NCBI GenBank assembly: GCA_017452945.1
Contig: JAFTLD010000063.1
Location: forward strand, 1 to 6,339
Direction of reading: 5' to 3'
Length of the DNA stretch: 6,339 nucleotides
Origin: Clostridia bacterium
GTDB lineage: Bacteria; Bacillota_A; Clostridia; Oscillospirales; CAG-272
Shown here piece after piece: positions 1-6,015 of the stretch (position 1 is the stretch's first letter; each line of letters begins with the position of its first letter). The notes under the pieces were generated by a model. It was given only the letters and a program-made list of their open reading frames with translations. It was not told where the DNA came from and did not search any database. The position numbers were made by a program, and so were the translations under genes.

Positions 1-5
1 AAGGA
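1..5 (+). promoter_or_regulatory. Ribosome binding site of the lipoprotein gene
   Basis: AAGGA lies 6 bases before the ATG at 12 and supports that start. The window begins here, so the promoter, and any gene further upstream in the same unit, cannot be seen. Confidence 0.75.
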
Positions 6-11
6 CACTTT

Positions 12-1163
12 ATGAAACGCAAAGTCTTACTTATCACCCTTGCGGCATTGACAATATTGTTCTGCTCCTGTGAGCAGGAAAAGCCGCCACGGCAGCCAAT
101 GTATGAAAAGATCACTTCCGGTGAAATGGATAACAGCGTCATTGAAACCGGCACTGTTCCGGGAAATTATATATATCAAATAGCCCAATTCAGTTCATAC
201 AGTCTATTATTAAAGTACCACATTCCCACCGGTACGGCCTCAACCGTCTGCCAGGACCCGTTCTGCACACATAGCAACATGACCTGTCCATTTGCTATCA
301 CAGCATCAAGTATGGCTTCGATTGGCAACGTTCTATATTACTCTACAAGGATTAACGATCAGACTCACATCCGCTCCTATAACGGCGATAGTATGAAAAT
401 CGAGGACATCTATACTTCTAACGGAGTGTTGAGCCGTCTTTTCGCATATAATTACTATTTGTATTTTACGGAAAAGCTGCCCGACTCAGCTCCCAACGAG
501 TACAAAACAACCATTTACAGATTAGATACGCAAAGCGGTTCTCTGGACACCATTGATTGTGGACACGAATCCGCTACTATATATGAAATAAAGGATGGCA
601 AGATCATTTGGGAAAATTATGACAAGTATTTTTCCACCGATTTAGATGGGGATTGCGAAGAAACGTTTGATCTGGTAAACAGACAATGGGGAAATTATAT
701 TTACAGATCTGAAATGAACGTAGACGGGCAGGTTACTTGGTTCAATTTCAGTATGAATCTTTACAGAAAGGATCTTATTACCAAAGAAGAAACCATAGTC
801 GCAGAAGATATAGGTCCATGTTATTTTTATGGCGACAAGATTATTTATTTTAAGCCCGTGCAAAATCCGGAAGTTTTTATCACAATAGACGGTATTGACT
901 GTTACGATTATTTTGGCGGGAATGTCTACGTAATGAATTTGGACGGTTCAGATAATCACCTGCTATGTCATGTAGATCATTGCGTTATTTCCGGTATGTC
1001 GGGATACAGAAACAACGAGCTTGGGTGCGGGGACTGGATAGGCATTTTAACGGAATGCTTCTATGATGGGCCGAATGGTCTTGACTTAACAGGCACAGAT
1101 ATGCTCTTGGTGAACGTAATCACAGGTGAATACAAACATGTAAAGTACAACCCTTACGAATGA
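12..1163 (+). CDS. Predicted lipoprotein with propeller-like repeats (ABC transporter accessory candidate)
   Basis: This 383-residue protein is probably tethered to the outer face of the cell membrane. Seen: a basic start (MKRK), a hydrophobic stretch at 5-17 and FCSC, with Cys20 as the likely lipidated residue; the lipobox is imperfect (Phe at -3). The mature part has repeated short strands of the form G-N/D-x-(I/V/L)-Y at about 51-59, 105-113, 146-154, 195-203, 227-235, 274-282 and 303-319, the pattern of beta-propeller-like (DUF5050-type) lipoproteins common in Clostridia. A Cys cluster, C80-x4-C85-x6-C92 (around DPFCTH), plus C183, C215, C270, C297, C319, C324, C339 and C349, is unusual for an exported protein and suggests metal binding or disulfides. 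The stop overlaps the permease start by 4 bases, so it is probably co-translated with the ABC genes. Inferred role: binding or sensing partner of that transporter. Its sequence looks more AT-rich than the following genes. Lipoprotein call fairly sure; role unknown. Confidence 0.8.
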   Translation: MKRKVLLITLAALTILFCSCEQEKPPRQPMYEKITSGEMDNSVIETGTVPGNYIYQIAQFSSYSLLLKYHIPTGTASTVCQDPFCTHSNMTCPFAITASSMASIGNVLYYSTRINDQTHIRSYNGDSMKIEDIYTSNGVLSRLFAYNYYLYFTEKLPDSAPNEYKTTIYRLDTQSGSLDTIDCGHESATIYEIKDGKIIWENYDKYFSTDLDGDCEETFDLVNRQWGNYIYRSEMNVDGQVTWFNFSMNLYRKDLITKEETIVAEDIGPCYFYGDKIIYFKPVQNPEVFITIDGIDCYDYFGGNVYVMNLDGSDNHLLCHVDHCVISGMSGYRNNELGCGDWIGILTECFYDGPNGLDLTGTDMLLVNVITGEYKHVKYNPYE

Positions 1164-3277
1164 TGAAACAACTATTATTTGAACTCAGAAAAATCAGCCT
1201 GTCCAAGCTGACAGTGGTAATCGTGCTGGTATTGCTGCTTGTAACGGGAGGGCTTGCCTATAATCAGGCATCAAAGACCCCCGAATCGCAGCAGACACGG
1301 CAATATGAAAAAAAGATCTCGGCCGTGATCTCGAATGCCAAGCGGCAACTGCAGCAGAGCCTTTACAACTCCGAGGACAGCTATGCGACGCTGTACTTTG
1401 AGGACGTGATTGAAATTTATACCGACCTGAAGGATCTTGAGCTTGCAGAGCAGCCCGTCAACGGCTGGGATACCTATTTGTCCTTCAGCGCGGCCAATCC
1501 CCTGCTCTTGATCTGCGCGGTATTTCTCTCGGTGCATCTTTTCAGCATAGACAGCAAAACAGGCATGCAGCCCATCCTGTACGCATCGGCAAACGGGCGG
1601 CTGCAATACGCCGCTGCCAAGATCGGGGCTACCCTGCTCTCGGCTTTCGTGCTCAACCTGTTGTTTTTCGGCATTACCTTGCTTGGTATGTGGCTTGGCA
1701 CGCTGCACGGTGAAGCACCCGCCGAGCCCATGATGGCCTTTGCGGGGCTTGGCGAATACGTGCAAAGCTTTGGCGTCTTTCTCGGTGCGCCCTATGCCCT
1801 GCGCACTTGGCAAGCCATCCTGCTGCTCTTTGCCGTGCGCACCTGCATCACAGTGTTTGTGTGCTCACTCGCGGGGCTGTTGACCTATGCATTGGGCAAC
1901 CGATTGGTTGCATTGGTGCTCTCTATGCTGGTCTACGTTGCCAATATCGTGCTCAATAACCGCACGTATCTCAATACAGACGTCTTTTTCGACCATTGCA
2001 ATCTGGTAGCCGCTTCGGATGCAGCCACCTTTCTTTCAAAATACCAATGTGTGCGCGTACTTGGCAAGCCCGTTTCTGTCGTACTTGCCATCCTTGTCCT
2101 CTATGCCGCACTTGCATTGGTTTGTCTTGGCGGCTTTGTCCTGCTGCATCTGAAATTTGCCAACGTCAAGCTTGGCTCCAAGGAAAAGCGCAAACATAAG
2201 TCATATGCCTCAGCATCCTCCCGCTCGGCTCTGCTTGGCTGGGAGCTCAAAAAGCTCACCAAGAGCCGCGTGGTGATGCTGACGCTGATCCTTTTGCTGT
2301 TGGCTTCGGCAGTAGGAGGGGTCTTACAATACCGCGAGTATACAAGCAAATCCGATCAGATCTATTACGATTACGTGCAGGTGCTTGCCCCCATGGACGA
2401 CGCGCAGCGTTGGGGCTACCTTGACGCGGAGAGTGAGCGGGTTTCGCAAGGATACAGAAACTACTTCAAATACCGAAACGCAACGCCCGATGCGCTGCCC
2501 GAAGGGATCGATATGTTGCAGATTGAGAACGAATACTACTATGCCTGCCTGCACGAGATGCCCTTGGTAAGGGTGTCCGAGGCATGTGCGTACCAGTCTG
2601 AGCGCGGGCTTGACGGCCTGACCTTGCTTTACGACACAGGCTGGATGACGCTGTTTGAGTCGGGGGATCACATTCTGCTTTTCTTGGCAATTCTGATCGT
2701 AGCAACGTCCTTGGCAGCGGTAGAATTCTCGTCAAAATTCGCAGGGATTCTCTCCACCACGCCGCGCGGACGACGGGACACGTGGCGCACAAAGCTGCTG
2801 CTGAGCGCGCTGCTGACCACGGCTTTCTTTACCATCTTCACACTGATGCAGCTGCTCCCCATTCTGCTTGCGTATCGTTTTGAAGACGCGAATGCCGCGC
2901 TGATCAGCCTGCAGACCTACAAAAATGCGCTGCCGAGTATTACGCTGTGGCAATACGCGGCAATGATCCTGCTTTTGCGTTACGCATCTTGCCTATTTAT
3001 CTGCGTGCTTACATGTTACGTGACCTCGCAGGTCAAGGTGTCGTATCTGTCACTGCTGATACTGACCGCAGCTGTGCAGCTACCGGGGCTGCTTTACGGC
3101 ATGGGCGCAGACGTGCTGCAGCATTGCCGCATGACCACGCTTTTGGACGGTAATGCATTTTATATTTGCCTTATGGATCAAGGATGGCTGCGGGCGTGTG
3201 CCACGGGTGCTTTGTTCGTGCTGGTCTGCGCCGTTCTTGGCGTCATACATCAAAGAAAGAACAAGGAGGCCGCATAA
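1160..3277 (+). CDS. Fused double ABC-2-type permease
   Basis: This 705-residue integral membrane protein is predicted to form the transmembrane path of an ABC exporter. Hydrophobic segments fall in two sets of six: about 17-35, 113-131, 153-178, 217-243, 247-265, 305-330, then 371-388, 504-522, 546-570, 596-620, 627-647, 675-696. Each half begins with an amphipathic ELRK/ELKK element (8-11 and 362-365), then one membrane helix, a long hydrophilic loop (about 36-112 and 389-503), a GW-x-T motif (102-105 and 494-497) and five further helices. A basic linker (about 331-355) joins the halves. This is the layout of two ABC-2 permease subunits, each usually 250-350 residues, fused in tandem. The start overlaps the lipoprotein stop (ATGA at 1160-1163); a second ATG at 1163 is equally possible, and neither has a clear ribosome binding site, so coupling is likely. 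The downstream gene encodes the ATPase. Permease type is inferred from layout and context; substrate unknown. A relation to separately encoded pairs such as Bacillus YtrC/YtrD is only a suggestion. Confidence 0.85.
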   Translation: MMKQLLFELRKISLSKLTVVIVLVLLLVTGGLAYNQASKTPESQQTRQYEKKISAVISNAKRQLQQSLYNSEDSYATLYFEDVIEIYTDLKDLELAEQPVNGWDTYLSFSAANPLLLICAVFLSVHLFSIDSKTGMQPILYASANGRLQYAAAKIGATLLSAFVLNLLFFGITLLGMWLGTLHGEAPAEPMMAFAGLGEYVQSFGVFLGAPYALRTWQAILLLFAVRTCITVFVCSLAGLLTYALGNRLVALVLSMLVYVANIVLNNRTYLNTDVFFDHCNLVAASDAATFLSKYQCVRVLGKPVSVVLAILVLYAALALVCLGGFVLLHLKFANVKLGSKEKRKHKSYASASSRSALLGWELKKLTKSRVVMLTLILLLLASAVGGVLQYREYTSKSDQIYYDYVQVLAPMDDAQRWGYLDAESERVSQGYRNYFKYRNATPDALPEGIDMLQIENEYYYACLHEMPLVRVSEACAYQSERGLDGLTLLYDTGWMTLFESGDHILLFLAILIVATSLAAVEFSSKFAGILSTTPRGRRDTWRTKLLLSALLTTAFFTIFTLMQLLPILLAYRFEDANAALISLQTYKNALPSITLWQYAAMILLLRYASCLFICVLTCYVTSQVKVSYLSLLILTAAVQLPGLLYGMGADVLQHCRMTTLLDGNAFYICLMDQGWLRACATGALFVLVCAVLGVIHQRKNKEAA
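3263..3269 (+). promoter_or_regulatory. Strong ribosome binding site of the ATPase gene
   Basis: AAGGAGG, 8 bases before the ATG at 3278, lies wholly inside the end of the permease coding sequence. It supports independent, efficient initiation of the ATPase, in contrast to the permease, which has no clear site of its own. Confidence 0.85.
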
Positions 3278-4192
3278 ATGATCCTCACATTTGAAAATAT
3301 CAGTAAATCTTACGGTAAAACGCGCGCGCTGGTCGGCTTTTCGGCGCAGCTCACCCCAGGCATCTACGCGCTGCTGGGGCCCAACGGCTCGGGCAAGACC
3401 ACGCTGATGAATATTCTGACGGGCAACCTCAAGGCGGATGCGGGTACCGTCACCTTCACCGATGAGAACGGGAGCACCGAAAACGTAGCAGCCATGGGCA
3501 AGAAATTCCGCGGCATGCTGGGCTTTATGCCGCAGTACCCGGGTATGTACGCAAACTTTACCTTGGAGGAATTTTTGCAGTACGTTGCCACGCTCAAAAA
3601 TGTGGGCGAAGAGCTGCCTCAAAAACAAAGAGCTGCACTGATCAAGTCGCAGATCGACGGCGTTTTACAGGCGGTAGAGCTCTCCGACGTATCTCACCGC
3701 AGGATCGGCACGCTGTCGGGCGGTATGAAGCAGCGTCTGGCGCTTGCACAGGCGGTTTTGGGGGATCCAAAAATCCTGATTTTGGACGAGCCCACCGCAG
3801 GACTTGACCCCAAGCAGCGCATTGCCGTGCGCAATTACATCTCACGCATTGCCATGGGCCAAATCGTCATCATCGCCACGCACGTGGTGTCCGACGTAGA
3901 ATTTATTGCCAAGGAGATCATCATGCTGCGCAAGGGCGAGATCATCAACAAAGCCGCCCCGCACCTGCTGCTGCAGGAGCTTGACGGCAAAGTTTGGGAA
4001 CTCTGCGTAGGGCAAGATCACATTGCAGAAATACAAAGCACATTTGCGGTAACCAACATCGCTGCTTCGGAAAAGTACGTGGACAAGGCCGCATTGCGCG
4101 TCCTGTCCGATACGCAACCCGCAGCGGATGCAATAGCCCTTTCACCGACGCTGGAGGACTACTACTTGTATACATTTGGTAAAAAAGAGTAA
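3278..4192 (+). CDS. ABC transporter ATP-binding protein
   Basis: This 304-residue cytoplasmic ATPase would power the fused permease encoded just before it. All ABC motifs are present: Walker A GPNGSGKTT (34-42), Q-loop Gln86 (MPQYPG), signature LSGGMKQ (146-152), Walker B ILILDEP (166-172) with catalytic Glu171, D-loop GLD (175-177) and switch His202 (ATH). After about residue 215 comes a C-terminal extension of about 90 residues ending in PTLEDYYLYTFG, a tail characteristic of ATPases paired with ABC-2 permeases (drug, bacteriocin and lantibiotic export, NatA/CcmA-like groups). The ATG follows the permease stop with no gap and has an AAGGAGG site. Only one ATPase is encoded, so a homodimer working on the two-in-one permease is expected (inference). 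Nothing indicates a broken or inactive ATPase. Substrate cannot be read from the sequence; antimicrobial-peptide or drug export is one possibility among several. Confidence 0.95.
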   Translation: MILTFENISKSYGKTRALVGFSAQLTPGIYALLGPNGSGKTTLMNILTGNLKADAGTVTFTDENGSTENVAAMGKKFRGMLGFMPQYPGMYANFTLEEFLQYVATLKNVGEELPQKQRAALIKSQIDGVLQAVELSDVSHRRIGTLSGGMKQRLALAQAVLGDPKILILDEPTAGLDPKQRIAVRNYISRIAMGQIVIIATHVVSDVEFIAKEIIMLRKGEIINKAAPHLLLQELDGKVWELCVGQDHIAEIQSTFAVTNIAASEKYVDKAALRVLSDTQPAADAIALSPTLEDYYLYTFGKKE

Positions 4193-4196
4193 AACC

Positions 4197-4230
4197 AAGC
4201 AGGACCGCGGCACACACCGCAGTCCTGCTT
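4197..4230. terminator. Bidirectional terminator between convergent genes
   Basis: A hairpin has arms 4197-4210 and 4217-4230 around the 6-base loop CACACA. Nine outer pairs (AAGCAGGAC with GTCCTGCTT) and four inner pairs (GCGG with CCGC) flank one opposed position, 4206/4221. In the plus transcript that position is a C-A mismatch; in the minus transcript it is a G-U wobble, giving an unbroken 14-bp stem. ATTTTCTTT follows on the plus strand, and GGTTTTACTCTTTTTT follows on the minus strand. It can end both the ABC operon and the MATE gene. Confidence 0.9.
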
Positions 4231-4243
4231 ATTTTCTTTATAT

Positions 4244-5617
4244 TTACATCTCCTCTGCCAGCGTTCTGCGCTTTTTCCATTTGCCCGAGAGGAAATAGAT
4301 CAGGCTGGGGATGGCGTAGCCGTATGGTGCAAGGCCGTAGCCAAGCACGAAGCCGTAAAAGCCCCATCCAAGCCCGATGCCGAACAGCCAAGAAAGCCCG
4401 ATGCGCAGCACCACGCCGTCCAAAAGCGCAAGCGCCATGCATAGCTTTGCATGTCCCAAACCCTGAATAAACGCACCGCTGCCGCGCATGATAGCAAACG
4501 CCGGGAACATCCACAGAATCGCGGAGATAAACTCACCCGACATGGCATGCACCGCGGGATTATCCGGGTCAAACAGCTTGAACAACTCTTCGCCAAACAG
4601 AATATACATGGCGACGAAAAACACAGTCATGCCAACCGAATAGACCCACGCCCAATGCACGACCTTCTCCGCGCGCTTTTGGTTACCTGCACCGATATTT
4701 TGGCTGACCATGGGCATGGCGGCATACTGAATGCCCTGCGAGATCTTGTTGATCACGTCGTCAATACGCACGCCCACGCCAAACGCGGCGCTTTCCACAA
4801 CGCCCAAATTGTTGATCTGCGCGTTGACCACGATCATGGAAAGATTAATAAAGCCCGACTGAATCGCCATAGGTACGCCCTGCTTGACGATCATGCCAAC
4901 GTACTTGAGATCGGGAATGAAGTTCTCGCGGGAAAAATCAAAGCCAAACGCCTCTCTCTTGCGGTACAGATAAAACAGGGAGAAGATGAACGATATGCCT
5001 TGGCCGATGATGGTCGCCCATGCAGCACCCGCGACTCCCCAGCCCCACCAGCCGGTAAAGATCAGGTCAAGCACCAGATTGGTTACAGATGCAATGGCGA
5101 TAAACATAAACGGACGCTTGGCGTCACCCATACCGCGCAGCACTGCAGAGACCATGTTATATCCCGCTGTAAAAAGCAGACCGAGCGTGCAAATAACCAG
5201 GTACTCCAATGCCATATCGTGGGCCTCGTCGGGAATATTGACCAAGGCCAGAATCGGCTTGCGGAACAGCAAAATGATTCCGGACAGCACCAGCGAAAGC
5301 GCCAGTACAAACACGAACAGCGTACCCATGATACGGCTCATTTCTTTTTTCTTGCCTGCCCCCAATGCTTGCGCGATCAGCACCTGCCCCGCGTTGGAAA
5401 AGCCGAGGCAGACCATGGTGGCAAAGTTGACGATCAGTGAGGATTGCGACACGGCGGAAAGTCCAAACGTGCCTACGTATTTGCCAACGACGACCATATC
5501 GATCGCGCTGTACAACACCTGCATAGCGTTGGACGCCATAAAAGGCAGCGAAAACAAAATCAGCTGCTTGGCAATATTTCCTTGTGTAAAGTCCTTACGT
5601 AACGTCTTGGTCGCCAA
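4244..5617 (-). CDS. MATE family efflux transporter
   Basis: This 457-residue inner membrane antiporter has the usual MATE length and about 12 hydrophobic helices (first near 18-42, last near 415-445). Family marks: an N-terminal NIAKQLILFSLP block; Asp40 in the first helix within IDMVVVGKY, a position where MATE proteins often carry a cation-coupling acid; QALGAGKKKEMSR (83-95) matched in the second half by QNIGAGNQKRAEK (306-318); and RGMGDAKRP (161-169) matched by QGLGHAKL (385-392). These paired motifs reflect the two pseudo-symmetric six-helix lobes. MATE proteins export cationic drugs, dyes or metabolites using a sodium or proton gradient; the substrate here is unknown. The start is TTG (5615-5617), chosen because it follows a good ribosome binding site and no ATG precedes the conserved N-terminal block. 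It is convergent with the ABC operon and separated from it by a shared terminator, so it is a separate transcription unit. The gene appears intact. Confidence 0.95.
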   Translation of the reverse strand: MATKTLRKDFTQGNIAKQLILFSLPFMASNAMQVLYSAIDMVVVGKYVGTFGLSAVSQSSLIVNFATMVCLGFSNAGQVLIAQALGAGKKKEMSRIMGTLFVFVLALSLVLSGIILLFRKPILALVNIPDEAHDMALEYLVICTLGLLFTAGYNMVSAVLRGMGDAKRPFMFIAIASVTNLVLDLIFTGWWGWGVAGAAWATIIGQGISFIFSLFYLYRKREAFGFDFSRENFIPDLKYVGMIVKQGVPMAIQSGFINLSMIVVNAQINNLGVVESAAFGVGVRIDDVINKISQGIQYAAMPMVSQNIGAGNQKRAEKVVHWAWVYSVGMTVFFVAMYILFGEELFKLFDPDNPAVHAMSGEFISAILWMFPAFAIMRGSGAFIQGLGHAKLCMALALLDGVVLRIGLSWLFGIGLGWGFYGFVLGYGLAPYGYAIPSLIYFLSGKWKKRRTLAEEM

Positions 5618-5625
5618 AATCCTTA

Positions 5626-5631
5626 TCCTTC
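5626..5631 (-). promoter_or_regulatory. Ribosome binding site fixing the TTG start of the MATE gene
   Basis: On the minus strand GAAGGA lies 8 bases before TTG (5615-5617). A second AAGGA (5619-5623) sits only 2 bases from the TTG, too close to be the main site. The well-placed first copy supports the non-ATG start. Confidence 0.75.
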
Positions 5632-5660
5632 TTTCGATGAGTTACTCTACTGTGATCATC

Positions 5661-5689
5661 ATTATAACACAAAAACAAACTTTTGGCAA
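5661..5689 (-). promoter_or_regulatory. Sigma-A promoter of the MATE gene
   Basis: Read on the minus strand: -35 TTGCCA (5689-5684), a 17-base spacer, then -10 TATAAT (5666-5661) preceded by TG one base away, an extended -10. Expected transcription start near 5654, giving a leader of about 37 bases before the TTG codon. There is no room for a riboswitch, so any control would act at the promoter or in the short leader. Confidence 0.85.
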
Positions 5690-5717
5690 GCGAACAAGCA
5701 ATTTTCTTTCGGAAATC

Positions 5718-5746
5718 AAAAAGAATTCAAAAGTTTATCCAAAAAA
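5718..5746 (+). promoter_or_regulatory. A-tracts resembling an UP element before the tRNA promoter
   Basis: Three A-runs, 5718-5722, 5729-5732 and 5741-5746, have centres about 10 and 13 bases apart. The last two fall about 40-56 bases before the expected tRNA transcription start, where the RNA polymerase alpha subunit contacts strong stable-RNA promoters. AAAAAAGAC (5741-5749) is close to the proximal subsite consensus. Function is inferred. Confidence 0.5.
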
Positions 5747-5749
5747 GAC

Positions 5750-5778
5750 TTGACGAACCCCAAAACCCGTGATATAAT
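5750..5778 (+). promoter_or_regulatory. Sigma-A promoter of the tRNA-Gln gene
   Basis: -35 TTGACG (5750-5755), a 17-base spacer and a perfect -10 TATAAT (5773-5778) with an upstream TG (TGATATAAT), making it an extended -10. Expected start near 5785, only about 5 bases before the mature tRNA. It is divergent from the MATE promoter, with 60 AT-rich bases between the two -35 boxes. Confidence 0.9.
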
Positions 5779-5789
5779 ATACAAGTTAT

Positions 5790-5864
5790 TGGGATGTCGC
5801 CAAGCGGTAAGGCACCAGACTTTGACTCTGGCACTCGTCGGTTCAAATCCGGCCATCCCAGCCA
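5790..5864 (+). tRNA. tRNA-Gln (anticodon UUG), CCA end encoded
   Basis: A complete cloverleaf is visible. Acceptor stem TGGGATG (5790-5796) pairs fully with CATCCCA (5854-5860). D stem is GCC/GGC (5799-5801 with 5811-5813). Anticodon stem CCAGA/TCTGG (5815-5819 with 5827-5831) encloses loop CTTTGAC with anticodon TTG at 5822-5824. The variable loop has five bases (5832-5836). T stem GTCGG/CCGGC (5837-5841 with 5849-5853) encloses TTCAAAT. The weak U1-A72 first pair and discriminator G73 (5861) suit glutamine identity. CCA is encoded at 5862-5864. It stands alone with its own strong promoter and reads CAA (and probably CAG by wobble). No terminator directly follows it; the first hairpin that could serve is at 5937-5974. 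Confidence 0.97.
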
Positions 5865-5900
5865 TTGCGGGGGTAACGACTTTTGGAACACATTTAAAAA

Positions 5901-5927
5901 GGAGTTGCCCTTTGCTATGTTTTTAAA
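5901..5927. repeat. 27-base near-repeat, copy A
   Basis: Matches 5989-6015 at 24 of 27 positions in the same orientation; the three differences (offsets 9, 15 and 20) are all C/T transitions. The copies start 88 bases apart and flank the 16-bp palindrome. On the minus strand this copy reads TTA AAA ACA TAG, resembling the transposase tail TTA AAA GCA TAA in copy B, so it may be a duplicated relic of the end of such a gene. Confidence 0.8.
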
Positions 5928-5936
5928 TAGCAAAAA

Positions 5937-5974
5937 GAGAGCATCTATTTCTCCGCCAAGAAATAGATGCTCTC
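5937..5974. terminator. Perfect 16-bp hairpin terminator, usable from both strands
   Basis: Arms 5937-5952 and 5959-5974 are exact reverse complements (GAGAGCATCTATTTCT with AGAAATAGATGCTCTC) around the loop CCGCCA. On the minus strand the stem is followed at once by TTTTTGC, a canonical intrinsic terminator for the transposase. On the plus strand GCC then TTTTATAA follows, a weaker layout that could still stop transcription leaving the tRNA. It lies between convergent genes and probably belongs to the insertion element. Confidence 0.88.
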
Positions 5975-5988
5975 GCCTTTTATAATCG

Positions 5989-6015
5989 GGAGTTGCTCTT
6001 TGTTATGCTTTTAAA
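5989..6015. repeat. 27-base near-repeat, copy B (over the transposase stop)
   Basis: Second copy of the 5901-5927 repeat, 24 of 27 positions identical. It contains the last three codons (Leu-Lys-Ala) and stop of the minus-strand transposase plus 14 bases beyond it. Confidence 0.8.

Noticed and set aside
3080..3628. A 182-codon minus-strand frame across the permease/ATPase junction
   Set aside because: It lies opposite two strongly supported genes, spans their junction and shows no recognisable protein family.
1160..4192. ABC cluster as a complete bacteriocin immunity or lantibiotic system
   Set aside because: No precursor peptide, modification enzyme or two-component regulator is visible in the window. 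Only the transporter parts are supported.
4451..5440. A 329-codon open frame on the plus strand opposite the MATE gene (and another at 4986-5753)
   Set aside because: The minus strand carries a full MATE protein with all family motifs; the plus-strand products are His/Arg/Asp-rich or low-complexity with no recognisable domain and no ribosome binding site. They are shadows of the real gene.
5636..5660. Short symmetric elements (GAGTTACTC at 5639-5647, TGATCA at 5653-5658) in the MATE leader as an operator
   Set aside because: They are short, could arise by chance, match no operator I recognise, and no regulator gene is nearby.
5727..5933. Minus-strand frame over the tRNA and a plus-strand frame (5794-5985) running through the tRNA
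   Set aside because: Both are by-products of open frames through the tRNA-Gln cloverleaf and its flanks; the tRNA fold fully explains the sequence.
5911..5934. Small hairpin TTTGCTAT / ATAGCAAA as a separate terminator after the tRNA
   Set aside because: The 8-bp stem is AT-rich, with an 8-base loop and no U-tract after it on the plus strand. The neighbouring 16-bp hairpin is a far better terminator.
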